A stretch of 64,000 nt of DNA from Chimonanthus salicifolius. Taxonomy: Eukaryota > Streptophyta > Magnoliopsida > Laurales > Calycanthaceae. The stretch is taken from positions 91,267,383 through 91,331,382 of the forward strand of contig CM023532.1 in the NCBI GenBank assembly GCA_013350335.1, read 5' to 3'. Positions 21,243-33,029 of this stretch are shown in pieces (positions within the stretch are counted from its first letter, which is position 1; every line of letters begins with the position of its first letter). Position numbers and translations under genes: made by a program. A model generated the notes under the pieces. That model had not been told where the DNA came from. It worked only from the letters and a program-made list of their open reading frames with translations, and made no database searches.

Positions 21243-22220
21243 CTAAGGCTATACATGCAGAATAAATCGTAGATGCAGAAATATAATAGAATAACAATTC
21301 TATTCCATTTTAGATAGAAAAGATGTCCATCACTTAATAATGATTATCTTCAGTTAAAATATCGAAAATTAACATTCTAAACCATAGCAAATAATCTAAG
21401 TTATTACAGTCTCAAATGCTAGCTACTCAAATTACATTGTCCGTGAATAATTTAAGTAAAATGAAACTAAATCATCCAAGCTCCTAAGCTTGGCTCCGAT
21501 CACGTTCTTCGTTCCGCCCATTTCTTGTGTCATCAACTAAGGTAGAAGTAAGGCGTTAGACAACGCGCCCAGTAGGTATTCCAAGTAGGGTCAACACATG
21601 GGTTAGTATAAATATCACATAGATAACATGATATCAAAACCATGTAAAACAATGCCATGCCATGGTTGTCATATGCAATGAGTCCCACCCATCATCCATA
21701 TCACAATCACATAGTGTTCCTCTTGATGGAAAACTCCTCATCAAGGTATCCCCACGAATGCCTTATGGACGCCCCGACGGAGCGTGGATCTCTGGTTACA
21801 AATCAATCATACGTCCCTCTTGATGGATAATGCACATCAAGGTACCCTCACGAATGCCTTACGGACGCCCTGACTGAGCGTGGGTCTCCGGTTACATTTC
21901 ATCCCTCCATGCCATGCATGAGATGCAAGTACAGATATGCTATGTAGTAATACAATCATAGCATTAAAATCCCATCATTAAGTCATAACATTTGATACCA
22001 AAATAATTCAAGTAAAAATTCATATACACATAATCCATGGCTTTCAATAAGGTTGGAACCCTACCAATGACCAACTAATGTGTCCTTACGTTTTCGTCCG
22101 AAAACCGCTCACCGATCGTACACCGCTTGTGAGGTCCCGTTACCTTATTACATATCAATAAGTCAAACCAATGTTCCATTTAATTTCCAACCATACTTAA
22201 GTCCACAAAATACCTTAATT

Positions 22221-23240
22221 GGGTTCGGCCATACCACATGGCCGAACCTCACTCCCTTGGTTTTGGGCGCTTCTTTTTAGTCCTTTGATCTTTTAATTAA
22301 GTCTAAGATCATTCCATTAGTTTTACGTTAATGAAAGCCCTAAATCCATAAGACATTTTCAATCATTCAATCATATACTTAGGTCACTCATACATACCTA
22401 GATCCAAAAACATGATCCATGGGGTTCGGCCATACACCATGGCTGAACCCATGGTCCTTTAATTTCACCATTTGGCCATTATTTCCTTTCATAGGTAATC
22501 ACCTAATTTCCTTACCCATACTTAGGTCCATAACTGACTCATAAACATAGATCCAATTAAATCCCCATCCCTAGTTTAATCACCCATTCATTTAAACATG
22601 CATAGATTCATAATGACCCAATAAAATGGTTCATGGGGTTTGGCCATTCAACATGGCCGAACCCATGATGTTCACCTTCATCCTCCCTTTGCATTATTTA
22701 CAACATTTAGACCCATAAATAAAGTCCTTCCATGGGGGGTTTAATCATACACTTATGTCATCATTCTACAACCCAAAGTCCATCATAAATCCATTAATAT
22801 TTCTCCATGTATGGCCGAATGGCCGAACCCATAGTTCTTGGTTCTTCCTTATTTCCTCATTTCAAGTTTATCATTTACAACATTCAAACCTTATTTAAAA
22901 TCACTAACATATTTGCATGATTTTCATCCTTTACCACTCATTAACATTTACCAACATCCTTCCATGGTCTAACCACCTTTAAAACCATCTAAACCAATGA
23001 TATTCTTCCATGGGGTTCGGCCATACAACATGGCTGAACCCTATGGTTCATCAATTTCTTCTAAAAATCATATATCCAAGATTTGGTCCTTTGATGGGGT
23101 TCTTTTACATAAAACTTAGGGTTTGGCCATGCAAGGGCCAAAACCATGATCCTTGATCATTCACCATTTCTTACATGGGACATGCATAAAGTCCTAAGCC
23201 ATAACAAGATTAGGGTTCGACCATGCAATGGCCGAACCAT
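22221..23240 (-). repeat. Cluster of GGTTCGGCCAT palindromes in element A LTR
   Basis: Copies at 22221, 22421, 22636 and 23013, with degenerate ones at 22806, 23118 and 23213. On plus the 5-nt loops read ACCAC, ACACC, TCAAC and ACAAC; on the sense strand most therefore follow a GGTGT-like or GTTGT-like pattern, as in the plus-sense LTRs. Loop composition thus agrees with LTR orientation. Confidence 0.88.
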
Positions 23241-23690
23241 GTTCCTTGAGCATCTTTTCTTACTGAATAAAATCTCATCAAGTACTTACCGATTCTGCGA
23301 CACCTCCGGCTTCTTTCATTCCGACTTGTTCCTCCGCTCTTTTCCTTCCTTAGCCTTTCTTCTTTCTTCCTCCTTGATCTCTGTGAGAGGGTCTGCCCTA
23401 GGGTTCTTGTGAGAGGGAGGGGATCTTGAGATAGAAAACTCTAAGTCCTTTCTCCTTTGTCTTTGAGAGAGGGTCGGCCTTGAGTGAGAGGGAGAGAGGC
23501 TTGAGATGGTAAATACTCTAAGTGTTTCTTGTCTTGAGAGGGGGATTGGCCAAGAGAGAGAGGGCGAGAGTGAGATGAAGCAATGAACTCTCTTTGTTGT
23601 GCAATGTAATTCGGCCAAGAGTGGTGTCTTTTGGGTGATGCCCCTTTGTAACAACTATGACTCTTCACCTCCCTCATTAATACTTCCTTT

Positions 23691-23860
23691 AGGGTTTCAT
23701 CCCATGAGATGAAACCCCAACCATGTGCCCCTTGGATATGCTTTGTGTAACAACAAAACCCTTCACCTCCCATTAATGTTCCCTTTGGAGTTTCATCCCA
23801 TGAGATGAAACTCCCACCTCCCCAACGTGTGTACATGATGGTGTCCTTTGAGATGGAATT
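23691..23860 (-). repeat. Tandem perfect hairpins with a paired change
   Basis: Two copies about 90 bp apart: arms GGGTTTCATC/GATGAAACCC (near 23694) and GGAGTTTCATC/GATGAAACTCC (near 23782), both with a 6-nt CCATGA loop. A third hairpin, GAGATGGA/TCCATCTC, follows near 23849. The two related copies differ by a G-C to A-T change with pairing retained. Confidence 0.8.
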
Positions 23861-24393
23861 CTCCATCTCCTTATTCAACTCATCTCTTTAACTCAGCTCA
23901 TATCTTTAATTCAACTCTATTTAACTCACTTAAAATCAACTCAATTCCTTGATTCCATTTCCAATTTATTTCACTCACACTTTAATTAAGCTTGAACTTA
24001 TTTGGTGGTCGACCAAGTCAACCATGACCCATGGTACTTGGGGTCCCACTTAGCCATGTCACATACATGCCACCTCACTTGATGAGGTGGATCTCATGCC
24101 TTGTATCTTAATTGGTTATTAGACCCAATTATCAAACCTTACCCATTTACTTCTACTTAGCTCATCTATGACCTATTGGGTCCCAATTGGGCATTTGACC
24201 CAATTGACAAACTTGACCCAATTAAATAAATCTTACCCATTTATTTCAATTGAACCTTATCCATAATCCGTTGGGTCTTAATTGGGCAATTGACCCAACC
24301 TCTTACCCATCTAAGGTCCATCTCCATCAATTCATAAATTAAATGGAAAATTTCCATATATATATTCATGAATTGAAAATCCGGGGTGTTGCA

Positions 24394-27206
24394 CTAAACC
24401 CTTAAAACCCTAAAACCTAAAGTCCTAAAACCCTAAACCCGAAGCGCTAAAACCCTAAAATCCTAAACCCTAAATCCTAAACTGTAAACCCCTAAAACCC
24501 TAAGCCCTGAAAATCCTAAACCCTGAAAGCTAAACCCTAAGCCCTAAATCCCTAAAACACTAAAACCCTAAACCCTAAACCCTAAATCCCTAAAACCCTA
24601 AGCACTAAAACCCTAAACCCAAAACCTTAAAACCTAAAACCCTAAAACCTTAACCCTAAATCCAAAAACCCTAAACCCTAAACCCTAAAACGAAAAACCC
24701 TAATACTCTAAACCCTAAAATCTAAAACACTAAAACCCTAAACCCTAAACCGTAAACCCTAAATCGTAAACCCTATAACCTAAACCCTAAACCCTAAACC
24801 CTATTACCTAAACCCTAAACCCTAAACCCTAACCCCTAAGACCCTAAACCCTAAAATCCTAAAACCCTAAACCCCGAAAACCCTAAACCCTAAAAGCTAA
24901 ACCCTAAACCCTAACACCTATAACCCTAAAACCATAATCACTAAAACCATAAAACCCTAAACCCTAAACCCTTAAAACCCTAAACACTAAAACCCTAAAA
25001 CCTAAACCACTAAAACCCTAAACCCTATAACCTAAACCCTAAACCCTAATCCCTAAAACCCTAACCCTAAAATCCTAAAACACTAAACCCTAAACCCTAA
25101 AACTTTAGAACCCAAACACCCTAAACCCTAAACCCAAAATACAAAACCCTAAAACGCTAAACCCTAAACCCTATACTCTAAAACACTAAATCCCTAAAAC
25201 CCTAAACCCTAAACCCTATAAGCTAAAACCTACCTTAAACCCTAAACCCTAAACCCTAAACCCTATTACGTAAACCCTAAACCCTAACCCCTAAAACCCT
25301 AAACCCTAAAATCCTAAAACCCTAAAACCTAAACCCTAAAACTCTAAGAACCTAAAACCCTAAACACTAAACCCAAAACCCAAAAAACCAAAAACCCTCA
25401 AATCCTAAAACCCTAAACCCTAAACCCAAAAACCAAAAACCCTAAAACCCTACATACTAAACCCTAAACCCAAAACTGTAAAACCTTAAATCCTAAAACT
25501 CTAAAACCCTAAACCCCTAAAACCCTAAAGCCTAAAGTCCTAAATCCATACTAAACCCTAAACCCGAAACTGTAAAATCTTAAATCCTAAAACTCTAAAA
25601 CCCTAAACCCCTAAAACCCTAAAGCCTAAAGTCCTAAATCCCTAAACCCGAAACACTAAAACCCTAAAACCCTAAACCCAAAATCATAAACCCTAAACCC
25701 CGAAAACCCTAAACACTAAAAGCTAAACCCTAAACCCTAAATCCCAATCCCCTAAACCCCTAAAACCCTAAACCCCTAAAACCCTAAATACAAAATCTTG
25801 AACCCTAAACCCTAAATCCTAAACCCAAAACCTTAAACCCTGAAACCCTAAAACCCTAAAACCTTAACCCTAAACCGTAAAACACTAAACCCTAAAACCA
25901 AAAACCCTAAAACCCTAAACCCTAAACCCTAAACTCTAAAACCCTAAAACTCTAAAACTGTAAACCCTAAACCCTAAACCATATAACCTAGACCCTAAAC
26001 CCCAAGCCCTAAACCCTAACCCTTAACTCCTAAACCCTAAACTTTAAACCCTATAACCTAAACCCTAAACCCTAAACCCTAACCGCTTAAACCCTTAACC
26101 CTAAAATCCTAAACCCGAAACCCTAAACCCTAAACCCTAACCGCTTAAACCCTAAACCCTTAAATCCTAAAATCCTAAACCCTAAACCCGGGAAACCCTA
26201 AATCCTAAATAAACCCTAAACCCTAAACCCTTAAAACCCTAAATACTAAAACCCTAAACCCAAAACCTTAAACCGTAAAACCTAAACCCTAAACCCTAAA
26301 ACCCTAAACCCTAAAACCGTACCCTAAAACCAAACATCCTAAAACACTAAAACCTAAACCCTAAACTCTAAAACACTAATACCCTAAAACTCTAAACCCG
26401 AAACCCTAAATCCTATAACCTATACCCTAAACCTTAAACCCTAAACCCTAAACCCTAACCCCTAAAACCCTAAACCCTAAAATCCTAAAACTCTAAAGCC
26501 TAAACCCTAAAACTCTGAAACCCTAAACCTAAACCCAAAACCCAAAGCCCTCAAACCAAAAACCCTAAAACCCTAAACCTAAACTCTAAAACACTAAAAC
26601 ACTAAAACCCTAAACCCTAAACCCTAAACCCTATATCTAAGCCCTAAACCCTAAACCCTATTACGTAAACCCAAGACCCTAACCCCCAAAACCCTAAGCC
26701 CTAAAATCCTAAAAGCAAAAACCCTAAGCCCTAAAACTCTAAAACCCTAAAACCCTAGACCCAAAACCCTAAAATCCTAAAACCCTAAATCCTAAACCCA
26801 AAATCCAAAACCTAAAAGCCCTAAAACCAAAAACCCTAAAACCCTAAACCCTAAATCCCCAAAATCCTAAAACCCTAAGACCCTGAAACCCTAAAATCAT
26901 AAAACCCTAATGCCTATAAGCTAAACCCAAAACTATAAACCTTAAACCCTGTAAGCTAAACCCTAAACCCTAAACCCTATTACGTAAACCCTAACCCCTA
27001 ACCCCTAACTAAACCCTAAAATCCTAAAACCCTAAACCCTAAACCCTATAACTCTAAAACCCTAAAACCCTAAACCCTAAACCCAAAAACCCAAAAATCC
27101 TAAAACCCTAAACCCTAAACCCAAAATCCAAAACCCAAAACCCAAAAACCCTAAAACCAAAAACCTTAAAACCCTAAACCCTAAACCTTAAACCCGAAAC
27201 CGTAAA
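24394..27206. repeat. Degenerate telomere-like array 2 (CCCTAAA type)
   Basis: About 2.8 kb of CCCTAAA and CCCTAAAA monomers with scattered variants, the C-rich strand on plus as in array 1. Larger internal duplications are visible, for example two near-identical blocks around 25456-25540 and 25557-25640. It begins at the last base of the element A LTR and ends at an intact LTR start (27207). Confidence 0.9.
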
Positions 27207-28255
27207 TGTAACATCCCGGGTTTTCAAATGCATATTCTTCGTTGACCAAGGGACAAGTGTAAGCTATGTGAATGACAAGCCCCAAGTGTAAGTCATGTGA
27301 AAGACAAAGCCCAAGTGTAAACCATGCATCTTCTTGGTTGACCAAGGGACACATGTGAAATACCAAGCCCCAAGTGTAAGCCATGTGTCTCCTTGGATGG
27401 GGCACATGGGAAAGACCACACCTTAATAAAGATGGTTGAGAGGGTGTTGGACAGATTTCAAAGAGCTCACACCACCCTTAACCAATCCTCTCTTGGAGAG
27501 AAAAGAGATAGAGTTTCATTTGATCCTCTCCCTCCCTCTTGAGCAAAAGAAATCTCATCTCCACTCCAATCTTTCTCTCTCTCAAACTACACTTAGCCGA
27601 TTCTTGTCTCTCTCTCCCTCTCTCAACCTAAATCACCTTGGCCGATCCTTCCATAGAGATTTTCAACTCATGTTCTCCCTCTCTCTCCAACATTTGGTCT
27701 TAACACTTAGAGGGCCAGCAAAGCATCAAGGAAAGAGAGGAATTAACAAAGAAAGGAAGGAGTTTGGGGATTGATTTCAAAGAGACCTCTTTGGCCGAAC
27801 CCTCCATTAGGAGTTTTTCATCTCAATCTCTCTCCATCTCCCATCATCCTTGGCCGAATTCTCAAGGTGGAACAAGAGGTTGCATTGCCTCTTTTCATCT
27901 CTCTCTCTCTCACATTTCAGCTCTAGACTTGAAGGAAGAACAAGGACTAAGAAGGAGAAGGACGAAGGAGCAAAATCAGACCTAAAGAAACGGAGGAGAC
28001 GCGGAATAGGTACGTAATGCTTAATGAGGGTTTGTTGATTAAAAAAGAGGCTAAGGGAACCATGGTTTCGGCCATTGCATATTGGATTGAAAATATTGGC
28101 CAAAATGTTATGGGCCATAGGATGTAAAGGAAAACCCATCCAAGAAGATGGTTAAGCGTTTGGAATGAAAAGAAAAGACCCTAACCTTGTTGGTGGGTAA
28201 GATAAGTTGTACAAATGAGTTGTGATAATAAGGACTATGTTTATACATGATTAAC
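27207..28255 (+). mobile_element. LTR 5' fragment, plus sense
   Basis: It begins TGTAACATCCCGGG, like other LTR starts here, directly after telomere-like repeats. A CT-rich, promoter-like stretch (27480-27920) with GGCCGA motifs follows. It ends where a minus-sense LTR starts (28256), so its 3' part is missing or displaced. The reading frames in the CT-rich stretch (27436-27774 and others) are low complexity with no recognisable family. Confidence 0.65.
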
Positions 28256-29100
28256 TGTGAGAGCCCCGCCCTTTTTCACTCACCGAAAATCAGAGCCTAT
28301 TTTTTTTTTAAAATAAAGAGTGAGAGAGAGCGGGACGCCCTGACCCGAGCTAAGTCTGAGCTTCCAAAGCCCGGCCCTTAACTGGCCAACCATACGTGTG
28401 CATGGACCGAGTCCACTAAAATAGTTCACACGCATTAAAGTTATACTCGCATAATAAACCCATTGTGGAAATATCATTTGATTACATAAAACAACCATAA
28501 CCTTTACTTAGCAAGGAAGTCAATCACCCAAAACTTAACTGAACTAAATATCCAAAGGTAATGTCACACCATAGCAGAATAATATCTAAGTTATTACAAT
28601 CCCAAAATACAATTAACTTGATATACGCTGTCCAGAACTAAAATTTAAAAATAAGCAATAAGCTGCCCAAGCTCCTAAGCTTGGCTCCTTTTGAGTCCAT
28701 CGTCCATTCCGTTCCCTGTATCATCATCTAAGGTAGAAGTGGGACGTTAGTCAAAACGCCCAGTAGGAATTCCAAGTAGGGTTATACACATAGGATTAGT
28801 ATAAAGTCAAGATACAAAACATCATACTGTACTTGTAAAACATAATACCTAAAAACAGAGCATGATAATAGAGATCATAATCATGTTGGTCTCAGTCCGT
28901 TGAAAAAGGAAACTGTCCTATCAGTAGATCATTGTGTCTCACCTTTGTATAGTTAAAAGGTTGAGATAAGTATATAGATTCCATGAGTAAGGCCTAGAAT
29001 AGTCGTGAGACCACGGGAGCCTTGATATGAATATACAGAGAATGTGGCATTGAGATATTTATGTGACTTCGTCATTTGATATTGAGACGTGGTATGTGTA
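28256..29100 (-). mobile_element. LTR 3' fragment, minus sense
   Basis: It starts TGTGAGAGCCCCGCCC, a mutated form of the TGTAACGCCCGCCCC start of the LTRs at 39321 and 60552. The T-run, the two-hairpin module (28347-28440), the CCAAGCT/AGCTTGG hairpin (near 28668) and the ACGCCCAGTAGGAATTCC motif follow in the same order. After about 28850 similarity to the other copies fades, so the right end is uncertain. Confidence 0.65.
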
Positions 29101-29950
29101 TGTCCCTCACGTGGTCATAGACACGGGCTTTTGAGTTTGGACCTAAAATGGATTTGAGCTTAAGGTTGGTAAACTTGGATTTGAACCTGGAGCATTGGAT
29201 CTTTAAATTGGACTTGGACTTGAATTGAATATTTGGACTTAAGCTTGCTGGGTTTGAATTCACTCTGGCTTGGCCCACATTGGGAAATGCGCCTGAAGTG
29301 CTTGGCCCAGTGTCTGGCATTTGGAGCAAAGCTTGGCCTAATTGCAGTGGATCTCTGGCGCATGGATCTTGATTTCAACTCTTGGCCTCTTTGATTGCAA
29401 ACTTGATTTTAAAATTAAATAATTAATCAACCACTCATAAATCTAAGTATTGAATTAATCTAGACTCTTATAAATGAATCCAAATTATCCAATTTACATC
29501 AAAAACCCTAAAGTGGCATGAATTAATTACGAAATTCTAAAATTTCCATTTTAAGCTCTCTTCCGGCAATTATCCAATGTTTTATGCATGAATTCAATTT
29601 TTCCATCTTTTTATCTACAAAACTAGAAAAAACCATTAAACGTATCTTTTATATACAAAATCAAGGCTAACTTAATCATAATTAAAGGGTAAACTGTAAG
29701 TTTTTTAGACTCACCACATTGCCTTGAAAGATTGAACCAATGAATCAAGTCTCAAAGCAATGAAGATCAGTTGAAGTTTCCAAATTCATCACTTGTAGGG
29801 CAAATTACACAGGCAAAACTGGCCATAGATTAAGTGGAACCCACACTTTTTGTAGACCTTGCCTAGACTTAGGGATCATATTAGTAACAATAATTTAAGT
29901 CTAAGTGGTGCCTGGACAGTCACAGAACCAGATGGGACAAACATTGAAAA
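29101..29950. other. Unassigned AT-rich repeat DNA
   Basis: No gene seen. Reading frames at 29072-29329 and 29160-29378 come from short imperfect repeats of TTGGA and TTGAA words. It may be the continuation of the minus-sense LTR or the start of the next LTR-like segment. Confidence 0.4.
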
Positions 29951-31064
29951 TCTGATAATCTGTTAGGTCGACCCGTCGAGTCCACCGACCCCTCAGTGAG
30001 ACAGGACAGACCCATCGAGGTCATTGACACGTCGACTGTATTGCCAAGGGTTCTGGACTGGAAGGACTGCCATTCAGGGCTCAAGCATATCGTGTCCACG
30101 ACCCCTCGGTGGACACAGGACCCATCAAGGTCTTCGATATGTCAACTCGGATTATGTAGTCTCTGGACAAAACAGATTGTAAAATTAGCCTACTCTCTGA
30201 TAATCGGGTTCGACCTGTTGGCGAGCTCGACATGTCGATCTGGGTCAAATATGAGTTATGGACTTAGGACTTTTGGGTACTGTCAGACAGACACATCGAG
30301 GTCATTGACAGTACCAGGACCGACCCATCGATGGACAAACATGTCAATCACTATTTTCAAGGTTTTGGATGAGCAGGCTTTATATTTTTATGCTACTCTC
30401 TGATAATCGAGACCGACCCATCGACAAAATCGACCTGTCGAACATAAGGCTATCAACCCATCAGTGACACCGACCCATCAGTGTACCGTTGGAGTGAAAT
30501 TAATGCACAACGGTCGAGTGGTTGAAAGGACATATTTCAGTTAACCGACCCATCGGAGTGCTCGACCTGTCGGTATAGTTCAGACTTAAAACTTATCTGG
30601 ATGGCCTAATTAAGCTCCGGATTTTTCCTTTATAAAGAGGGGTCTATTGAATCAAAAACACTTGAGATATTATTTGGAGCTTCTACTCTCTCACGCCCTT
30701 ATTCTCTCTAACCAATCTTCATCTTGGAAAATCATCACTTGAGTAAATTTAGAGAGAAAGGAAAAATCATCTCTAGGATTACATTGGTGAACTTTCGATC
30801 CTAGATCCTCCAAGCTTGTGATTGTGCATACATTGGTATATCATCTACTTCAAAAAGATCAAGCATGGGAGATTTCTTAAAGCACATTTAACATTCACAA
30901 GAGCTACAAAAGCAAGTGCTTCATTTAATTTTTATTTTTCAATTACCAACTTGTGAAGTGGATTAGAGAGGGCTTACTTTTGAACCACAATAAAAAAGAT
31001 AGAGGGATAAGGAAGTAGACCGGGGTTGGTCGAACCTCTCAAAACTAGGATTGTAGTGAGGTTG
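29951..31064 (+). mobile_element. Copia-like LTR segment with repeated TCGAC dyads
   Basis: Alternating CGACCCATCGA and CGACCTGTCGA words fill 29960-30560. A TATA box (TATAAAG, 30631-30637) and about 430 bp of leader follow. The layout (dyad-rich U3, TATA, then a tail mentioning GTGAAGTGGATTAGAGAGG) resembles the Sirevirus LTR at 6344-7973, but the two do not align. It is cut at 31064 by a Gypsy-type LTR. The left end and the partner LTR are not visible. Confidence 0.45.
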
Positions 31065-33029
31065 TGTAACACCCCGGATTTTCAAGTTATTAAATATTTA
31101 AGGAAATTATCCATTTAATTTGTGAATTATTAGATATGGATTTTTATATGGGTAAAGTGTTGGGTCATTGCCCAATTGGGACCCAACGGATTGTGTAAAT
31201 GGTTTCAATAAATTAAATGGCGCGGATTTAAATTAGTAATGCAACATAGATAAAAAAAGGAACTTGGAATAATTGTTGCATGGCCGAATTTAAGATGTGC
31301 ATATCCAAGAAAGATATTTAGGCTGTGTATAGAGATATTCCATATCTATGTTAGGTGCATAAGATCTTTTAAAAAGGGTATGCATATTATCTAAAATTAA
31401 ATAGAGATTGTATGGCCGTGTGGGACATTACCAAAGTGGGAAGGTCGACAATTTCCAATTAAATAGCAAGGGCGCACGACTATCTTCTAAAGATAGATAG
31501 GACCTTGTGGATATTTTATGAAAGAGGGAAGCAAGGAGGAAGGGCAATTGCTATCTTGGTACCTTCTATATGACCGATTGGAAATGCATAAAAAGAGGGC
31601 ATCAAAGGGCGCACGGCACCCATAGTTTTAATTCTCATTCTCGGCAATACACCAAGAGAATAAGGAAAAGGCAACAAGCAAGAGGTGTTCTCGGCTTGGG
31701 AAAAAAATCAAGAAGCAAGGAGAAGGCTTGGAAGAGCAAGAAATCAATCGGAACCGGTTAGTATTTTATTTGATAAATTTTGTTTAAGGAAACGAACCAT
31801 AGGGTTCGGCCATGGTGTACGGCCGAACCCCATGGAAGAAGATTGGTAGATGATTTGATTATTTTTGTTGGATAGAAACCATGGAAAGATATGGTCTAAT
31901 TATGGATTCTTAATGGATGAAATTTGTGAAGATTCTAAGCCATGGGTTCGGCCATGGAATATGGCCGAACCCCATAATCAATTATGGGTTTATGTTCATA
32001 AATTTTATATCATGGAAACCTTGGACGGTTAGGTGTTTTGGATTTAAAAGAGGGAATATGGAACCATAGGGTTTGGCCATAGTGCATGGCAGAACCCCAT
32101 GGAAGGTCATTGGTTAATTTTAATAAGAGGTTGATGTTATTGGTATGTGATTTTTGAAGGGATTAAATGGAAGATCAATGATTGGTAATTTTTTTAAAGA
32201 GAAAATCTTGAACCATACGGTTCGGCCATGGTGTATGGCCGAACCCCATGGAGTTGTATTGGTATTATTATTGAATTTTAATGGGAGTAAATAATGGTCA
32301 AGATCATGAACCATAGGGTTCGGCCATGGTATATGGCCGAACCCCATGGAGTTGGTTATTAATTTAGAAAATAAATGGAAAGGGTTAGATTTGTTTCTAT
32401 GGGTGAGGTTTGACCATGGTGTATGGCCGAATCCCACTAAAGTTTATTTACGGAAGTTTGTTTATTTAGAAAGTTTCTAAAAATAGAAGGAGGAGATTAA
32501 AATGGGAAAGTTTCTATTTTTGGAAGGTGAAGACTAAATTAGAAAGTTTTAATTAGGAACTTTGTAATTATGGAATTTTAATTTGGAAGCTTTAAAATTA
32601 TGGAAAGAACTTGGAGTTAGGGATCCAAGAATAAGAATTGATAAATTTAGAAAGTTTCTATTTAGGGACTTTCTAAGTATGGAAGTTGGATATGGAATTT
32701 AGAAAGTTTCTAAATATGAACCTTCTAATTATGGAAAGATTGATAATAAATTTGGAAACCTTCTTATTATGGAAGGATAGATGATAAATTTAGAAACCTT
32801 CTAATTATGGATTATTGGTGAAGGTAATGGCAAAGTTGTAAATACATGCCAAAGGGGAGGATCATGGGTTCGGCCATGGTGCATGGCCGAACCCCATGAG
32901 GTTTATTTTATGGACTTGAGTGGTTAAGGAATTTATATAGGGTCCAGTTATGGTAGATTTAAATGAATGAGGGAATCAATGGCAATCTTGTAAATATGTG
33001 AAAATATTGGATATAGGGTTCGGCCATAC
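31065..33029 (+). mobile_element. LTR 5' part, plus sense, interrupted
   Basis: It starts TGTAACACCCCGG and carries seven GGTTCGGCCAT palindromes. At 33029 it is interrupted in the loop of an eighth palindrome by the tandem element at 33030. The segment 50070-50606 has the features expected downstream (the GGTAGGATTCC motif, then hairpin repeats) and may be its continuation, with some sequence lost. Confidence 0.75.
31802..32894 (+). repeat. Cluster of GGTTCGGCCAT palindromes
   Basis: Copies at 31802, 31944, 32069, 32219, 32316, 32406 and 32866. Loops are mostly GGTGT, GGTAT, GGTGC or GGAAT. Several copies are perfect over 12 bp per arm and are followed by CCATGG. An eighth copy is cut in half at 33029. 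Confidence 0.92.

Larger units (their letters stand above)
21061..24393 (-). mobile_element. 5' LTR of chromovirus A, complete
   Basis: A 3333-bp LTR. On plus it starts TGTAACACCC and ends GGTGTTGCA. Its last 373 bp match the 3' LTR remnant at 12078-12448. It holds the two-hairpin module (21156-21242), the CTTGATG/CATCAAG hairpins (about 21721 and 21813), palindromes (22221-23240), a CT-rich part (23280-23640) and tandem hairpins (23691-23860). Reading frames 23316-23654 and 23441-23878 are low-complexity translations of the CT-rich part. Telomere-like repeats start at the next base. Confidence 0.9.

Noticed and set aside
23316..23878. Ser/Arg-rich frames in CT-rich stretches (also 27436-27985, 33525-33833, 42499-42756, 45154-45625, 54395-54706, 63247-63714)
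   Set aside because: Low-complexity translations of the promoter-like CT leader of LTRs. Frames are not conserved between copies.
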